Assembly (NCBI RefSeq): GCF_964036645.1
Contig: NZ_OZ038525.1
Coordinates: 1,163,501-1,227,500 of the forward strand
DNA from: Tenacibaculum sp. 190524A02b
Lineage (GTDB): Bacteria > Bacteroidota > Bacteroidia > Flavobacteriales > Flavobacteriaceae
Reading direction: 5' to 3'
Length of the DNA: 64,000 bases
Shown in pieces: positions 1-8,937 of this stretch. The notes beneath the pieces were generated by a model. It searched no databases. It saw only the letters and a program-made list of their open reading frames with translations, and had not been told where the DNA came from. The position numbers and the translations under genes are program-made. Position 1 is the stretch's first letter. Each line of letters starts with the position of its first letter.

Positions 1-459
1 TACTGAAATAAACTCTTTATAAGTATCAGTATGAATTGCTTTTTGCTGAAAATAATTATCTAGCTGTTTAAAGATAGCCAATTGATTTTGCGGAATATTT
101 CCTTTTAAATTATTAAACTTATTCCATGCTTTTTCAAAACGATCTAATGAATACGGTTTTAAAAGGTATTCAATTCCATTAGTTTCAAAGGCGTTCATCC
201 AAAAGTTGTTATAAGCGGTAGTGAATATAATGGGCGTGGTAACGGTTAAACTACTATATACATCAAATACGTTTCCATCTCTAAGTTCTATATCAGAAAA
301 AATAAGATCAATCTCAGTATTCGATTTTAAAAAGGCTAAAGTCTCATCTACTGTTTCAATTTCGGCAAGAAGTGTATAGGCTATATTTAAGTTGTTTAAA
401 TAACTAATTAACTTTTTTCTCGCGGGAGCTTCATCTTCAATAATAACAATTCTAAGCAT
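1..459 (-). CDS. LytTR-type response regulator, N-terminal part (cut by window edge)
   Basis: Reading the minus strand from an ATG at 459 gives 153 codons that are still open at the window edge. The N-terminus is a receiver domain: an acidic pair near residues 9-10 (IIEDE), a likely phosphoacceptor Asp56 (IFSDIE), Thr80/81 (FTTAY) and Lys101 (LLKPYS). The output domain lies outside the window; LytTR is inferred from the partner kinase and from the four similar pairs in the window. The ATG overlaps the last base of the upstream kinase stop codon (TAATG), so translation is probably coupled. It should receive phosphate from that kinase and act as a DNA-binding regulator. Confidence 0.85.
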   Translation of the reverse strand, partial: MLRIVIIEDEAPARKKLISYLNNLNIAYTLLAEIETVDETLAFLKSNTEIDLIFSDIELRDGNVFDVYSSLTVTTPIIFTTAYNNFWMNAFETNGIEYLLKPYSLDRFEKAWNKFNNLKGNIPQNQLAIFKQLDNYFQQKAIHTDTYKEFISV

Positions 460-1499
460 TAGGCAACGGTTTTAATTAACGGTAGATGTACAGTAAAGGT
501 TTCTGAGGTTTCAAGAATTTCTATGGGTTGTTGACTCATCAATAAAAATTGTTCGTTTAAATTTTTTAAGGCAACGCCATTCCCTTTTTTCTTTCTGTTC
601 AGAGCAATTTTATTATTACTAATGACGATACCATTATCAAATGAAATTCTAATGGTGACAGGATTACTTTGAGTACCTAAGTTGTGCATAATTACATTTT
701 CTACGAGTACTTGTAAACAAAAAGGAGGAACAATGACATGTTTCTTTTTAACTTGATCATCAATAACCAATTGGTAATAGTCTTGGTATTTTTCTTCCAT
801 GAGCTTAAAATAATTCTCTGTAAAAGATAACTCTTCTTGTAAAAGAATCAATTCTTTGGAAGAATTCGCTAATGAAAAACGATATACTTCAGAAAATCGA
901 CTTAAAAAAGTAGATGCTTTTACAGAATCTTCAAAAATCAATTGGTCTAAGATATTTAGATTGTTAAATAAAAAATGAGGATTTAATTGATTCTGTAGCT
1001 GTTGAATTTTACTCTTGGCATTACTAATTTGAAATTCACTGATTTGTTTTTTATAGTTTTTAGTATCCTGAAAATACAAGTATGCTAAAGAAAGTCCGCC
1101 AAACATTAAAAAGTTTAGTGCTCTACCAACATTATTGCTTATAATGAGGTAAGAAGAACCATAATTTCTTTCTAAGTTGTTAAATGCATAGGATATCAAT
1201 ATTCCAGAGATGTTTTGATATAGCATATAAGCAATAAAACCTATACCGAAGTAACCTATATAGTTTTTAAGACGAGGTGTTTGATGTGGATTTCTCTTTT
1301 CTACTTTTCTTTTAATAAAGTCGACAAAGAAAAAAATAATTACACTTCCAAAGAACATCCAAAAGGGGGCGTCGAAGTGAAAATAAAAATCTTCCCAAGA
1401 TCCTAAAGCGATGGCTATTTTGTTTTTAAGACTTAAAAGCCAACAAAAAGCAAATAAAAATAAAAAGAAATGTCGGTGTTTATTAACGTAAGCTATCAT
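459..1499 (-). CDS. LytS/YehU-type membrane sensor histidine kinase
   Basis: This 346-residue protein has several hydrophobic segments in the first 140 residues, a short coiled linker, and the His_kinase core typical of LytS-like kinases: QNQLNPHFLFNNLN with the phosphorylated His near residue 175. An ATPase N-box-like LVENVIMHN and a glycine-rich KKGNGVALKNL follow. These kinases phosphorylate a LytTR regulator at the inner membrane, and the partner gene overlaps its stop codon by one base. The signal sensed cannot be told from sequence; the membrane part has no recognisable sensor domain. The second Asn of the N-box is followed by MHN rather than the usual FKH, a small deviation. Confidence 0.9.
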   Translation of the reverse strand: MIAYVNKHRHFFLFLFAFCWLLSLKNKIAIALGSWEDFYFHFDAPFWMFFGSVIIFFFVDFIKRKVEKRNPHQTPRLKNYIGYFGIGFIAYMLYQNISGILISYAFNNLERNYGSSYLIISNNVGRALNFLMFGGLSLAYLYFQDTKNYKKQISEFQISNAKSKIQQLQNQLNPHFLFNNLNILDQLIFEDSVKASTFLSRFSEVYRFSLANSSKELILLQEELSFTENYFKLMEEKYQDYYQLVIDDQVKKKHVIVPPFCLQVLVENVIMHNLGTQSNPVTIRISFDNGIVISNNKIALNRKKKGNGVALKNLNEQFLLMSQQPIEILETSETFTVHLPLIKTVA

Positions 1500-1569
1500 A
1501 GTTTTCTTAGATGAGTAAAAATAAGCAATTGCATGATGTTTTTAGGCATATTACAATTGCAAATTATGA

Positions 1570-2316
1570 TTATTTGCTAGGCCAAGACCCCATAATATTT
1601 CCTTTGTCATCGTATGCAACGAGTTTCACTTCATTGTTACGATCTATGCAGAATTTAGCTCTTGGTTTTCCTTGATCGTCAAATAAAAACAATCCGTTTT
1701 GTTTTCCAGGTACCTGACCTAAAGCAACTCTTCGTGTACCTCTTAAATACCCCTTTTTTATGTATTCTTTACGTTTTAATGAACGTTCTTTAGGGTCTTT
1801 AATAGCTTGAAGCTCGTCTGCCATTTGCAGCATTTTTTCTTTGTTTTCATCATCGTTTCGATCATTGAATAGTAGATAGTTATACTTTTTTCTTACTCCG
1901 TTTTTCTTCACATCCGTAGATAATAATTGCATTACTTGATCTCCATCATATTGATCATAGGTTAACGATAAGCCTGCAGCGTGTCCATCTTCTGTTTTTT
2001 CACCGTCATAAATAAATCCACCGCATTCTTTTCCGTCCTCAGTAAAGAATAACATTCCTGCTCTTTTTTTACGTTTGTGATATATTCTTCCGTTGATAGC
2101 ATCTCCTTTGGTAGGAAAATGAGCTGCATTGGTAATTACCATTTTAACAGTTCCGTCTTTTTCAACCACATTGATACGCTCTACATCAATGGTTCCAAAT
2201 TTTTGGTTAAACGGATTTCCGTTTTTAAAAGAATAAGATAAAAAGGCAAATAACCCTAAGGCTACAGTTACTGCAAAGGTTCTTAAAAATACGATTTCTC
2301 TTTGTTGATTTTTCAT
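1570..2316 (-). CDS. Exported protein of unknown function
   Basis: I do not recognise a characterised family. I prefer the ATG at 2316 (248 residues) over the ATG 12 codons upstream, because it places a basic segment (MKNQQREIVF) directly before a hydrophobic stretch, giving a signal anchor or signal peptide. The body is rich in Asp, Lys and Gly and looks like a folded soluble domain: an early GTIDVERINVVEKDGTVKMVI segment, several DG turns, and a closing GKPRAKFCIDRNNEVKLVAYD segment. The two DxxGK-like strands suggest a repeated beta unit. It stands alone between the kinase gene and an amidohydrolase gene on the same strand. Function unknown. Confidence 0.7.
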   Translation of the reverse strand: MKNQQREIVFLRTFAVTVALGLFAFLSYSFKNGNPFNQKFGTIDVERINVVEKDGTVKMVITNAAHFPTKGDAINGRIYHKRKKRAGMLFFTEDGKECGGFIYDGEKTEDGHAAGLSLTYDQYDGDQVMQLLSTDVKKNGVRKKYNYLLFNDRNDDENKEKMLQMADELQAIKDPKERSLKRKEYIKKGYLRGTRRVALGQVPGKQNGLFLFDDQGKPRAKFCIDRNNEVKLVAYDDKGNIMGSWPSK

Positions 2317-2438
2317 GATATATACTTGTTTATTTGTTGTTTCTGGTATCAAAAGTAGGATGGAAGAAGAGTCTCAGAAATGGGAAACTTTTAAGCCAAG
2401 GATATTTTCAGATAAACCAAGGATACTTTCTAATGAAC

Positions 2439-3761
2439 CTATTTTTTGGTTTGATACGATTGTGCTACTTCCAATAAATAAGCATCTAACTTTTTTCTAT
2501 TCATCCACTTTCCTTTGAGCATTACTCCTAAAACACTTCGAGTATGTTGTATGTTTTCTAAGGGATTCTTTTCTAACAACACAACATCGGCAAGCTTTCC
2601 TTCGGTAATGGTTCCACTTTGAGAGTATGTATTAAAATACCTTGCTGGTACAACAGTAGCCGTTTTCAAAGTTTCATAAGTTGAAAGGCCAGCGCTATGA
2701 ATTAGCTCAAGTTCGTGATGTAATGAAAATCCTGGGAGAAACAATCCATAGGTATCACTACCGGCCATTAAAGGCACACCATTTTGATGCAAGATCAAGG
2801 TGAATTTTTGTTGCCATTTCAATTCTCTCGCTAATCGTTCTAAAGATTCGGGTGTCGTAAACCAAGAGTGGGTTCTGTAGTTAATTTTGTCTGAAGTCCA
2901 ATAATTCACATAGTATTTTGGGAGGTATTTTAAATTCGGATTTTTATGTAAAACTTCTGCCCCCTCTTTACTGGCATATTTACCAATCATTTCAAAGATT
3001 CCAAGGGTAGGAGATACATAAACTCCACTAGTTTTAACCTGTTGAGCCGCCTGATTTAACAATGCGTCCGAAAGCAATACCTTTTTTGGTAAAATATTCA
3101 TAAACTCCTCTACATGTGCTATAGATTTCATACGCAAGGAAAACTCTAATGGTAAATTGCGTTGACCATGTCCAATAACATCAATATGGTTTTTCTGAGT
3201 TTCTGCTAAGAGTTTTAAATAAGTTTCCTTCGGAAGGTTATCTGCTAACTTTAAATAATCGTATCCTTTGGCAAGATGAAGTTTAATTATAGAATCTAAG
3301 GAATGGGTATTTCGAAAATCCTTTCGCATTAAGTAAGGACCAGCAGTATAATAATGAGGAGCTAAGTAGGCATTTTTTTGCACCTGATTTCGAATGGTAA
3401 TTTGATCTTGCCCTGGATATTCTGCCATATTTCTGGCGGAAGTAATTCCGTTTGCAATTAATAATTTGAATTCATTTTGAATGTTGTTTTGTAAATGATA
3501 ATGTGTTTCTGCCAATCCTGGCATTAAATATTTTCCTGAGGCTGGGATGATTTCATCTATAGGGATACTTGCAGGTTTGGAAGCCGATTCAATGGTGTGT
3601 ATTCTTCCATTTTGAATAATCACTCTTTTGTTGGGAAGAATAGTGTCTTTGTCCATTGGAATAATATGCACATTTTCAAAAGCAATGATCTTGGTTTGGG
3701 TAAATCCAAAGCTACTGATACATAAAAATAAGAAGCATAAAAAGCCTGTTCGTGTTTGCAT
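2439..3761 (-). CDS. Secreted amidohydrolase (imidazolonepropionase-like family)
   Basis: The 440-residue protein starts with a clear signal peptide (hydrophobic core FLCFLFLCISSFGF, cleavage near TQ). Metal-dependent amidohydrolase motifs appear in order: HxH at residues 87-89 (AETHYHL), a possible metal-bridging Lys near 171 (YLKLAD), His198 (VIGHG), His216 (IAHVEE) and Asp in AGSDTYG. An N- and C-terminal beta-sandwich typical of the superfamily is suggested by the FENVHIIPMDKDTILPNKRVII and GKLADVVLLEKNPLENI segments. Secreted members act on small amides, cyclic dipeptides or peptides; the substrate cannot be assigned. The start is fixed by the signal peptide. It is unlinked by function to its neighbours. 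Confidence 0.85.
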   Translation of the reverse strand: MQTRTGFLCFLFLCISSFGFTQTKIIAFENVHIIPMDKDTILPNKRVIIQNGRIHTIESASKPASIPIDEIIPASGKYLMPGLAETHYHLQNNIQNEFKLLIANGITSARNMAEYPGQDQITIRNQVQKNAYLAPHYYTAGPYLMRKDFRNTHSLDSIIKLHLAKGYDYLKLADNLPKETYLKLLAETQKNHIDVIGHGQRNLPLEFSLRMKSIAHVEEFMNILPKKVLLSDALLNQAAQQVKTSGVYVSPTLGIFEMIGKYASKEGAEVLHKNPNLKYLPKYYVNYWTSDKINYRTHSWFTTPESLERLARELKWQQKFTLILHQNGVPLMAGSDTYGLFLPGFSLHHELELIHSAGLSTYETLKTATVVPARYFNTYSQSGTITEGKLADVVLLEKNPLENIQHTRSVLGVMLKGKWMNRKKLDAYLLEVAQSYQTKK

Positions 3762-3845
3762 GATGTTTGATTTTAATTTTTGGCAAACCTAGACTATATA
3801 AGGGGTTCAGGAGTTCGGAATACGAAATAGAACCTAAAATAGAAC

Positions 3846-4936
3846 TTATTTGTGCTTAAATTCCTTTGGAGTAAGTCCTGTTTCTTTTTTAAAGTTGGTA
3901 TAAAAAGAAGTTTTCGAATTGAATCCACATTCCAAACCAATAGAAAGCAAACTATACTTGTCAAAATCTGGATCTTTTAACAAGGTCTTTACATCTTTAA
4001 TACGATAGGAATTGATCAATTCAGAAAAACTCAAACCTGCATTTTCTTTAATTACTTGCAAAAGATATCCACTACTAATACCCGATTGTTCGGCAACACG
4101 ATCTCTACTTAAGCTAGCATCGTGGTGAATTTTTTCTTCTTCCAGTAAGTACAACAATTTAGAAAAATAGGAATGTTGATTAGCTATGGATTTTTCAGAT
4201 TTAATAGCTACTTTTCTTTCCATGGTTTTAATGGCATAGCGATCATTGGAAAGTTTAAACTGATACATGCCTTGGTATACAAACCAATATAAAAACAACG
4301 AACCGATGGTCCACAAATAAGTAAGCGGTAGTTTTTCTGAAAAGAGAAAACGATGCCCTTCTAAAACGATACCAAATAGTTCCAAGATAGATAAAAATAA
4401 CCATAGATATAATAACCATTTTTACTTGGAATGTCTTTTGAACTTTTTACAAATTGATAGGATAAGATTATGGTAAAAATGGGAAATAAGATAGAAAGTA
4501 AACTGATTCCTCTATAAAATAACGCAACGTTGTTTTGAATAAGTTCTGGAAGTGTATACCAGTTAAAAACGGTAGCTAAAGAAATATATACATTGCAACT
4601 ACTTAATAAGATAAAAGGAAGGTAGAATAGTTGAATATTTAAAGTTTTTTTGAGTTTCTTTTGAGTAGATTTATAAAAAAAGATAAGTAAGGTGGTTGGG
4701 TACAAGAATTGCCAAAGAGCTAAATCGAACCATTGAAGTAATATAGGATAACTCTCACGATCCCAAAACCAATTGTTCATACCTACCAAAGCAATGATAA
4801 ATAAAGTACATCCTAAATAATTGTTAGTAAGACTTTTAAAAAACCTGGAAAATAGAATAATCAAGCTAAATACAAAATAATGTATAATAGCAAGTAAAGA
4901 AATGATTTCTATGAAGGATACTTCAACAGATAGCAA
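3846..4936 (-). pseudogene. AraC-family membrane regulator gene, interrupted by a one-base frameshift
   Basis: Two overlapping frames together encode one protein. The upstream frame gives 191 residues, mostly hydrophobic (at least five membrane segments), and then stops. The downstream frame continues a membrane helix (LWLFLSILELFGIVLEG), adds another (LWTIGSLFLYWFVYQG) and ends in an AraC/XylS helix-turn-helix (SRDRVAEQSGISSGYLLQ; IGLECGFNSKTSFYTNFKK; GLTPKEFK). Adding one A to the A5 run (T5 at 4419-4423 on the plus strand) joins the frames without a stop and gives about 363 residues, the usual size for Bacteroidota regulators with an N-terminal membrane domain. It could be a true pseudogene, a sequencing error, or slippage expression; the sequence cannot decide. 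Confidence 0.8.
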
Positions 4937-5029
4937 AGGGTATTTCTTAATGGTTGTTGGAACATCAAAGGTAAAAATTATCTTTTTATATAAACAATAT
5001 GAATATGATAAAAGTTTTTAATTTGGTCA

Positions 5030-5731
5030 TTACTTAATAAACTTAATAACTTCATGTTTGTATGTTTGACCTATAGGAATCTCTATTTGATTTATTTCGA
5101 TATCCATAGAGGTGTATGCTGTAATTTTATCAAGTGCAACGATATAAGAACGATGCACTCGTATAAATTGATTTTTGGGTAATTCTTTTTCAATAGTACC
5201 AATATTGTTTTTTACAACATATGAAGTATCAGATAAATGTATACGTATGTAATCTTTTAAACTTTCGATATATAAAATGCTATCAAAATTTATTTTGTGA
5301 TGCTTTTTATTAATATTCACAAACATATAATCTGATTGTACTTGAAGTTTGGAAATGAATTGATGTTTGTGTTGCGGAATTTGTCTATAAAAGCGTTCAA
5401 TGGCTTTAAAGAAACGATCAAAGGAAATAGGCTTTAGAAGGTAATCTACAACATCCAAGTCATAACTTTCTAGAGCATATTTTCTATGCGCTGTTGTAAG
5501 TATAACTTTAGGTAAATTACTTTTCGATTTTAAAAAGTCGAGTCCAGTTAATACTGGCATTTGGATATCTAAGAATATTAAATCTACTGATTCTTTTTTT
5601 AAAATTTCTGAAGCCGAAATAGCACTATTACAAGTCGCTATTATTTCTATATCAGAAAAAGCACTAATATACTTTTCTAATAAAGTTATTGCAGGCGGTT
5701 CATCATCAATAAGTATACATTTTATAGGCAT
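5030..5731 (-). CDS. LytTR response regulator
   Basis: Full-length 233-residue regulator. The receiver domain has Asp9/Asp10 (LIDDE), phosphoacceptor Asp55 (IFLDIQMP), a Thr in LTTAH and Lys in LLKPIS. The C-terminal LytTR DNA-binding domain is recognisable from ILYIESLKDYIRIHL, IEKELPKNQFIRVHRSYIV and IEIPIGQTYK. It follows its kinase gene with a two-base gap, so the two are one operon. It is close in sequence to the regulator starting at 42706; both share the FEILKKE/SEILKKE and VLxGLDFLK segments, suggesting a duplicated pair. Confidence 0.93.
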   Translation of the reverse strand: MPIKCILIDDEPPAITLLEKYISAFSDIEIIATCNSAISASEILKKESVDLIFLDIQMPVLTGLDFLKSKSNLPKVILTTAHRKYALESYDLDVVDYLLKPISFDRFFKAIERFYRQIPQHKHQFISKLQVQSDYMFVNINKKHHKINFDSILYIESLKDYIRIHLSDTSYVVKNNIGTIEKELPKNQFIRVHRSYIVALDKITAYTSMDIEINQIEIPIGQTYKHEVIKFIK

Positions 5732-5733
5732 AG

Positions 5734-6762
5734 TTAGTCTATTGTGATTTGTAAGTGTAAACTAAAATGATCTAGTTTGTCGATTATATTTAGTTCATGT
5801 TTATTAGGGTATAGCAAGTTTAATTGTCGTTGAATATTTTTTAATCCAATTCCTTCTTTATAAGCATCTCCAATAGCACCATTTACATAGTGGTTTTTGG
5901 TGTTCCAAACACTAAAATAGAGTTTGTTTTCTATTTGTTTTATTGAAATTCTAATAATAGGGTTTTCTAAGTTCCCACTTGCTCCATGTTTAAACGCATT
6001 TTCAACTATAGACAATAGTAATAAAGGAGAGATTTGCGCTTTTAATGAAGGGGTTTTTCTTTCAAATTCTACATGTAAACGTTCACCATATCGTATTTTT
6101 TCTAAGTTGATATAATTATCAATACATTTTAATTCCTCTTTTATATCTATAAAACGAGCCTGACTTTTATAAAGGGAATAATCTAATATTTCAGAAAGTT
6201 GTAAAATCATATCGCCAGCTTTAGGAGAATTTGTCATTACAAACGAATACAAATTATTTAAAGTATTGAACAAAAAATGCGGATTCAATTGTGCTTTTAA
6301 AAATTGTAATTCGGTATCTAATTTTTCCTGCTGAATTCTTATTAAACGGTTTGTTTCTTCTTGCTGATTGATGTATACTTTATAGGCATATACGATTAAT
6401 GCAGGAGTATAAAACATTAATGTCTTAGATAAATAAGCTGGAATATTAAATAAGTACATTGGGTAATTATCCTTGACGTAAATAGAATATTTGAAAAGAA
6501 CATAGATTATAAAAGAAGTAAAAAAAACACTTAGACTAAATACGGCTATCCTTCCTTTGTTTAAGTATAATGGCACCTGCCAATAGTTAAAGGTGTATAC
6601 AGCTATGATATAAAAAGGAAATTTCAGTAAGGTGTTTTTTAAGTAGTAGTGATAGTATTCTCCATTTCCATTAAAAGAAAGCGCATAAATAGCTAACAAA
6701 GCTATCCAAAATAGTAGGTGCTGTATTACCTTATTTTTTTTCAAGATTTCTGTTAAAATCAT
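5734..6762 (-). CDS. LytS-type membrane sensor histidine kinase
   Basis: The protein has 342 residues. Four hydrophobic segments occupy roughly residues 15-125, then a short coiled coil (NRLIRIQQEKLDTELQFLK) leads to the His box AQLNPHFLFNTLNN (His162) and a C-terminal ATPase (SIVENAFKHGASG; GIGLKNIQRQL). It is first in a two-gene operon with the LytTR regulator. The conserved FNYWQVPLYL segment between helices one and two and the position of the catalytic His match the kinase at 41676 residue for residue, so the two are paralogues. Signal unknown. Confidence 0.93.
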   Translation of the reverse strand: MILTEILKKNKVIQHLLFWIALLAIYALSFNGNGEYYHYYLKNTLLKFPFYIIAVYTFNYWQVPLYLNKGRIAVFSLSVFFTSFIIYVLFKYSIYVKDNYPMYLFNIPAYLSKTLMFYTPALIVYAYKVYINQQEETNRLIRIQQEKLDTELQFLKAQLNPHFLFNTLNNLYSFVMTNSPKAGDMILQLSEILDYSLYKSQARFIDIKEELKCIDNYINLEKIRYGERLHVEFERKTPSLKAQISPLLLLSIVENAFKHGASGNLENPIIRISIKQIENKLYFSVWNTKNHYVNGAIGDAYKEGIGLKNIQRQLNLLYPNKHELNIIDKLDHFSLHLQITID

Positions 6763-6974
6763 TGCATTAAAATTAGAAAAATATAAAATTAGTTCACGAA
6801 TTAATCGTTAAATAGCTCTTAAAAATAGCTAAATAGTGTTTATCTGTATAAAAAACCATATTTAGACTTTTAAAAAGAGAATAGATCTCTTAAATCATGA
6901 TTCTTCTATTTAATGAAAAAACGGTTGTTATTTTAAGCTTCTTTGTAGTATATCTAATTCATAAAACAATTAAA

Positions 6975-8204
6975 ATGAGAGTATTTAAACTTAGAACATT
7001 ACTTATATGTACTGTACTTTTTAATATTTCATGCGGAAAAGCACAAGAGCGTCATTTAATGATAAAAAAAGAAACAAAGCAGATTGAAGAATCGATTATT
7101 ATTGGAAAAAAAATTAAAGTTAATTCGAAAATATTAAATCAAGAAAAGGAAATATATCTATCATTGCCTCATAAGTATGAGGAACATATCCAATGCTATC
7201 CAGTGGTTTTTGTTTTAGAGGCAGAGTTTTTATTTGAGCCTACAAAAGCGATTTCTTCGTTTTTAGCTGCCAGAAGTAAGATGCCTGAGGCAATCATAGT
7301 TGGAATTCCGAATGATTTCCATGAGCAAAGACACGAACTAGGATTTAAAAAATGGAAAGGAAAACCAGAAGAATACCTTAATTTTTTCAGAAAAGAATTA
7401 ATTCCATTCATTGAAAGTAATTATAGAGCGGATTCCCATAGAACAATCATTGCAATGTCTCCTACAAACGGTTTTTTATTTGAAGCCTTTTTTAATCAAC
7501 CAGATGTTTTTAATGCATATATAGCATTAACAATGCATTGGGATTGGAATCCAGAAAATAATGAGGTAACAATGGTAGATCACATAATTAAAATAATTTC
7601 TAATCACTCTTATCCTAAATCGAGTATTTATATTGGAACAGCAGATGATGATATGGTATATAGTGGCGAAGAATACTTGACTTCAAGAAAAAAATTAGAT
7701 GAATTTCAAAAATCAAAGAGTCAGGTTAAATACAAAGTTGAACTTTTAGAAAATGAAGAACATTATTCAATGGCTTTAGTAGGTTTAAGAAATGCTTTTA
7801 AGTTTATGTATCCAAATGAAGAATGGAAATTTCAGAGGTTACAAAAAATGAAAGATCCTGTAAAACAAATAAAAGACTATTATGATAGTTTAAGTAAAAA
7901 ATATGGATTCGACATATATCCTTTAGAAGATACGCATGGAAAATACGGTATAGTATCACAAGCTGAAAATATGATCAAATGGAAGATGTGGGATAATGAA
8001 AAAATTATAGCGTTTATCAAGCTTGGACTTCAATATTATCCTAATTCTGCAAATTTACATATGAAACTGGCAAAGGTCTATAGAAAGGCAGGATATAAAA
8101 AAGAGAGTATAGAAACTGTTGAGAGAACAATACAATTGGTGTCAAAATACCATCCTTCCAAATTGAAAGAATATCAGAATGAATTATCTAAGTTAAAAGA
8201 ATAA
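6975..8204 (+). CDS. Esterase-like alpha/beta-hydrolase lipoprotein with C-terminal TPR-like helices
   Basis: I choose the ATG at 6975 (409 residues) over the one at 6897 because it starts a lipoprotein signal peptide: MRVFKLRTLLICTVLFNIS followed by Cys. Features of the esterase D/enterochelin-esterase fold follow (EKEIYLSLPHKYEE, PVVFVLEAEFLF, AIIVGIPN, FRKELIPFIESNY). The usual nucleophile elbow G-x-S-x-G is altered to A-M-S-P-T, although the Ser, the later Asp in GTADDD and the His in LENEEHYSMAL are present. The last 110 residues contain TPR-like repeats (YPNSANLHMKLAKVYRKAGYKKESIETVERTI). It may be an active surface esterase or a binding protein derived from one. It diverges from the kinase operon upstream. 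Confidence 0.75.
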   Translation: MRVFKLRTLLICTVLFNISCGKAQERHLMIKKETKQIEESIIIGKKIKVNSKILNQEKEIYLSLPHKYEEHIQCYPVVFVLEAEFLFEPTKAISSFLAARSKMPEAIIVGIPNDFHEQRHELGFKKWKGKPEEYLNFFRKELIPFIESNYRADSHRTIIAMSPTNGFLFEAFFNQPDVFNAYIALTMHWDWNPENNEVTMVDHIIKIISNHSYPKSSIYIGTADDDMVYSGEEYLTSRKKLDEFQKSKSQVKYKVELLENEEHYSMALVGLRNAFKFMYPNEEWKFQRLQKMKDPVKQIKDYYDSLSKKYGFDIYPLEDTHGKYGIVSQAENMIKWKMWDNEKIIAFIKLGLQYYPNSANLHMKLAKVYRKAGYKKESIETVERTIQLVSKYHPSKLKEYQNELSKLKE

Positions 8205-8234
8205 AAGAAAATCAAATCTAAAAAATAGCGGTTG

Positions 8235-8933
8235 TTAAAGTAAATTCGTAACACTTGTTTTATAGGTTTGACCTATCGGAATTATTTTGTCTCTAATAAA
8301 AATTCGATTTCCTTCAATTACAGATATTTTAGGAATACTTACAATGTAGGATTTATGAACGCGTATAAAGTTGTGTGGTGCCAAGAAGGATTCGAAATGA
8401 GATATTTTTTCATGACTAATAATTACCGTATCATCTTTTAAATGTAGCTTACAATAATTACCATAGGCTTCAATACAAATAATATTTTCTGTAGCTACTT
8501 GATGGTATTTTTTATCTCCTTTTACGAAGAAATTACTGGAAGTTTGTGTTGTGTTTGTAGCTGTAACTGGAGTAGCACTTTCCGAAGTTGTAGAAAGTAC
8601 TTTATTAATAGCCGTAAGCATACGTTCAAAACTAAAAGGCTTTAATAAATAATCAACTACACTTAATTCAAAACCCTCTAAGGCGTGTTCTTTATAAGCT
8701 GTAGTAACAATTACTTTAGGCGGATTCTGCAATGTTCTTAAAAAATCAAAGCCTTTTAATTTGGGCATGTTCAAGTCTAAAAACATAAAATCAACCGTAT
8801 TATTATTTAAAAACTGCATGGCTTCAATAGCATTATAACAGTTTTTTTGAAGTGATAAATGAGGTAGCATACTGCAAAACTCCTCAATAAGTTGGTGTGC
8901 CAACGGCTCGTCATCAATAATAATATATCGCAT
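8235..8933 (-). CDS. LytTR response regulator
   Basis: 232 residues. The receiver domain has Asp7/Asp8 (IIDDE), phosphoacceptor Asp53 (MFLDLNMP), a TTAYKEHALEG switch region and Lys in LLKPFSFERM. A Thr/Ser-rich linker (SESATPVTATNTTQTSS) separates it from a LytTR domain (ICIEAYGNYCKLHL; HNFIRVHKSYIVSIPK; IIPIGQTYKTSV). It lies four bases after its kinase gene. The neighbouring divergent ABC transporter makes that transporter a candidate target, but this is inference from position only. Confidence 0.92.
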   Translation of the reverse strand: MRYIIIDDEPLAHQLIEEFCSMLPHLSLQKNCYNAIEAMQFLNNNTVDFMFLDLNMPKLKGFDFLRTLQNPPKVIVTTAYKEHALEGFELSVVDYLLKPFSFERMLTAINKVLSTTSESATPVTATNTTQTSSNFFVKGDKKYHQVATENIICIEAYGNYCKLHLKDDTVIISHEKISHFESFLAPHNFIRVHKSYIVSIPKISVIEGNRIFIRDKIIPIGQTYKTSVTNLL

Positions 8934-8937
8934 AGTG

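Noticed and set aside
2315..2518. Plus-strand 67-codon frame
   Set aside because: It lies opposite the end of the amidohydrolase gene and the start of the exported-protein gene and has no protein-like features.
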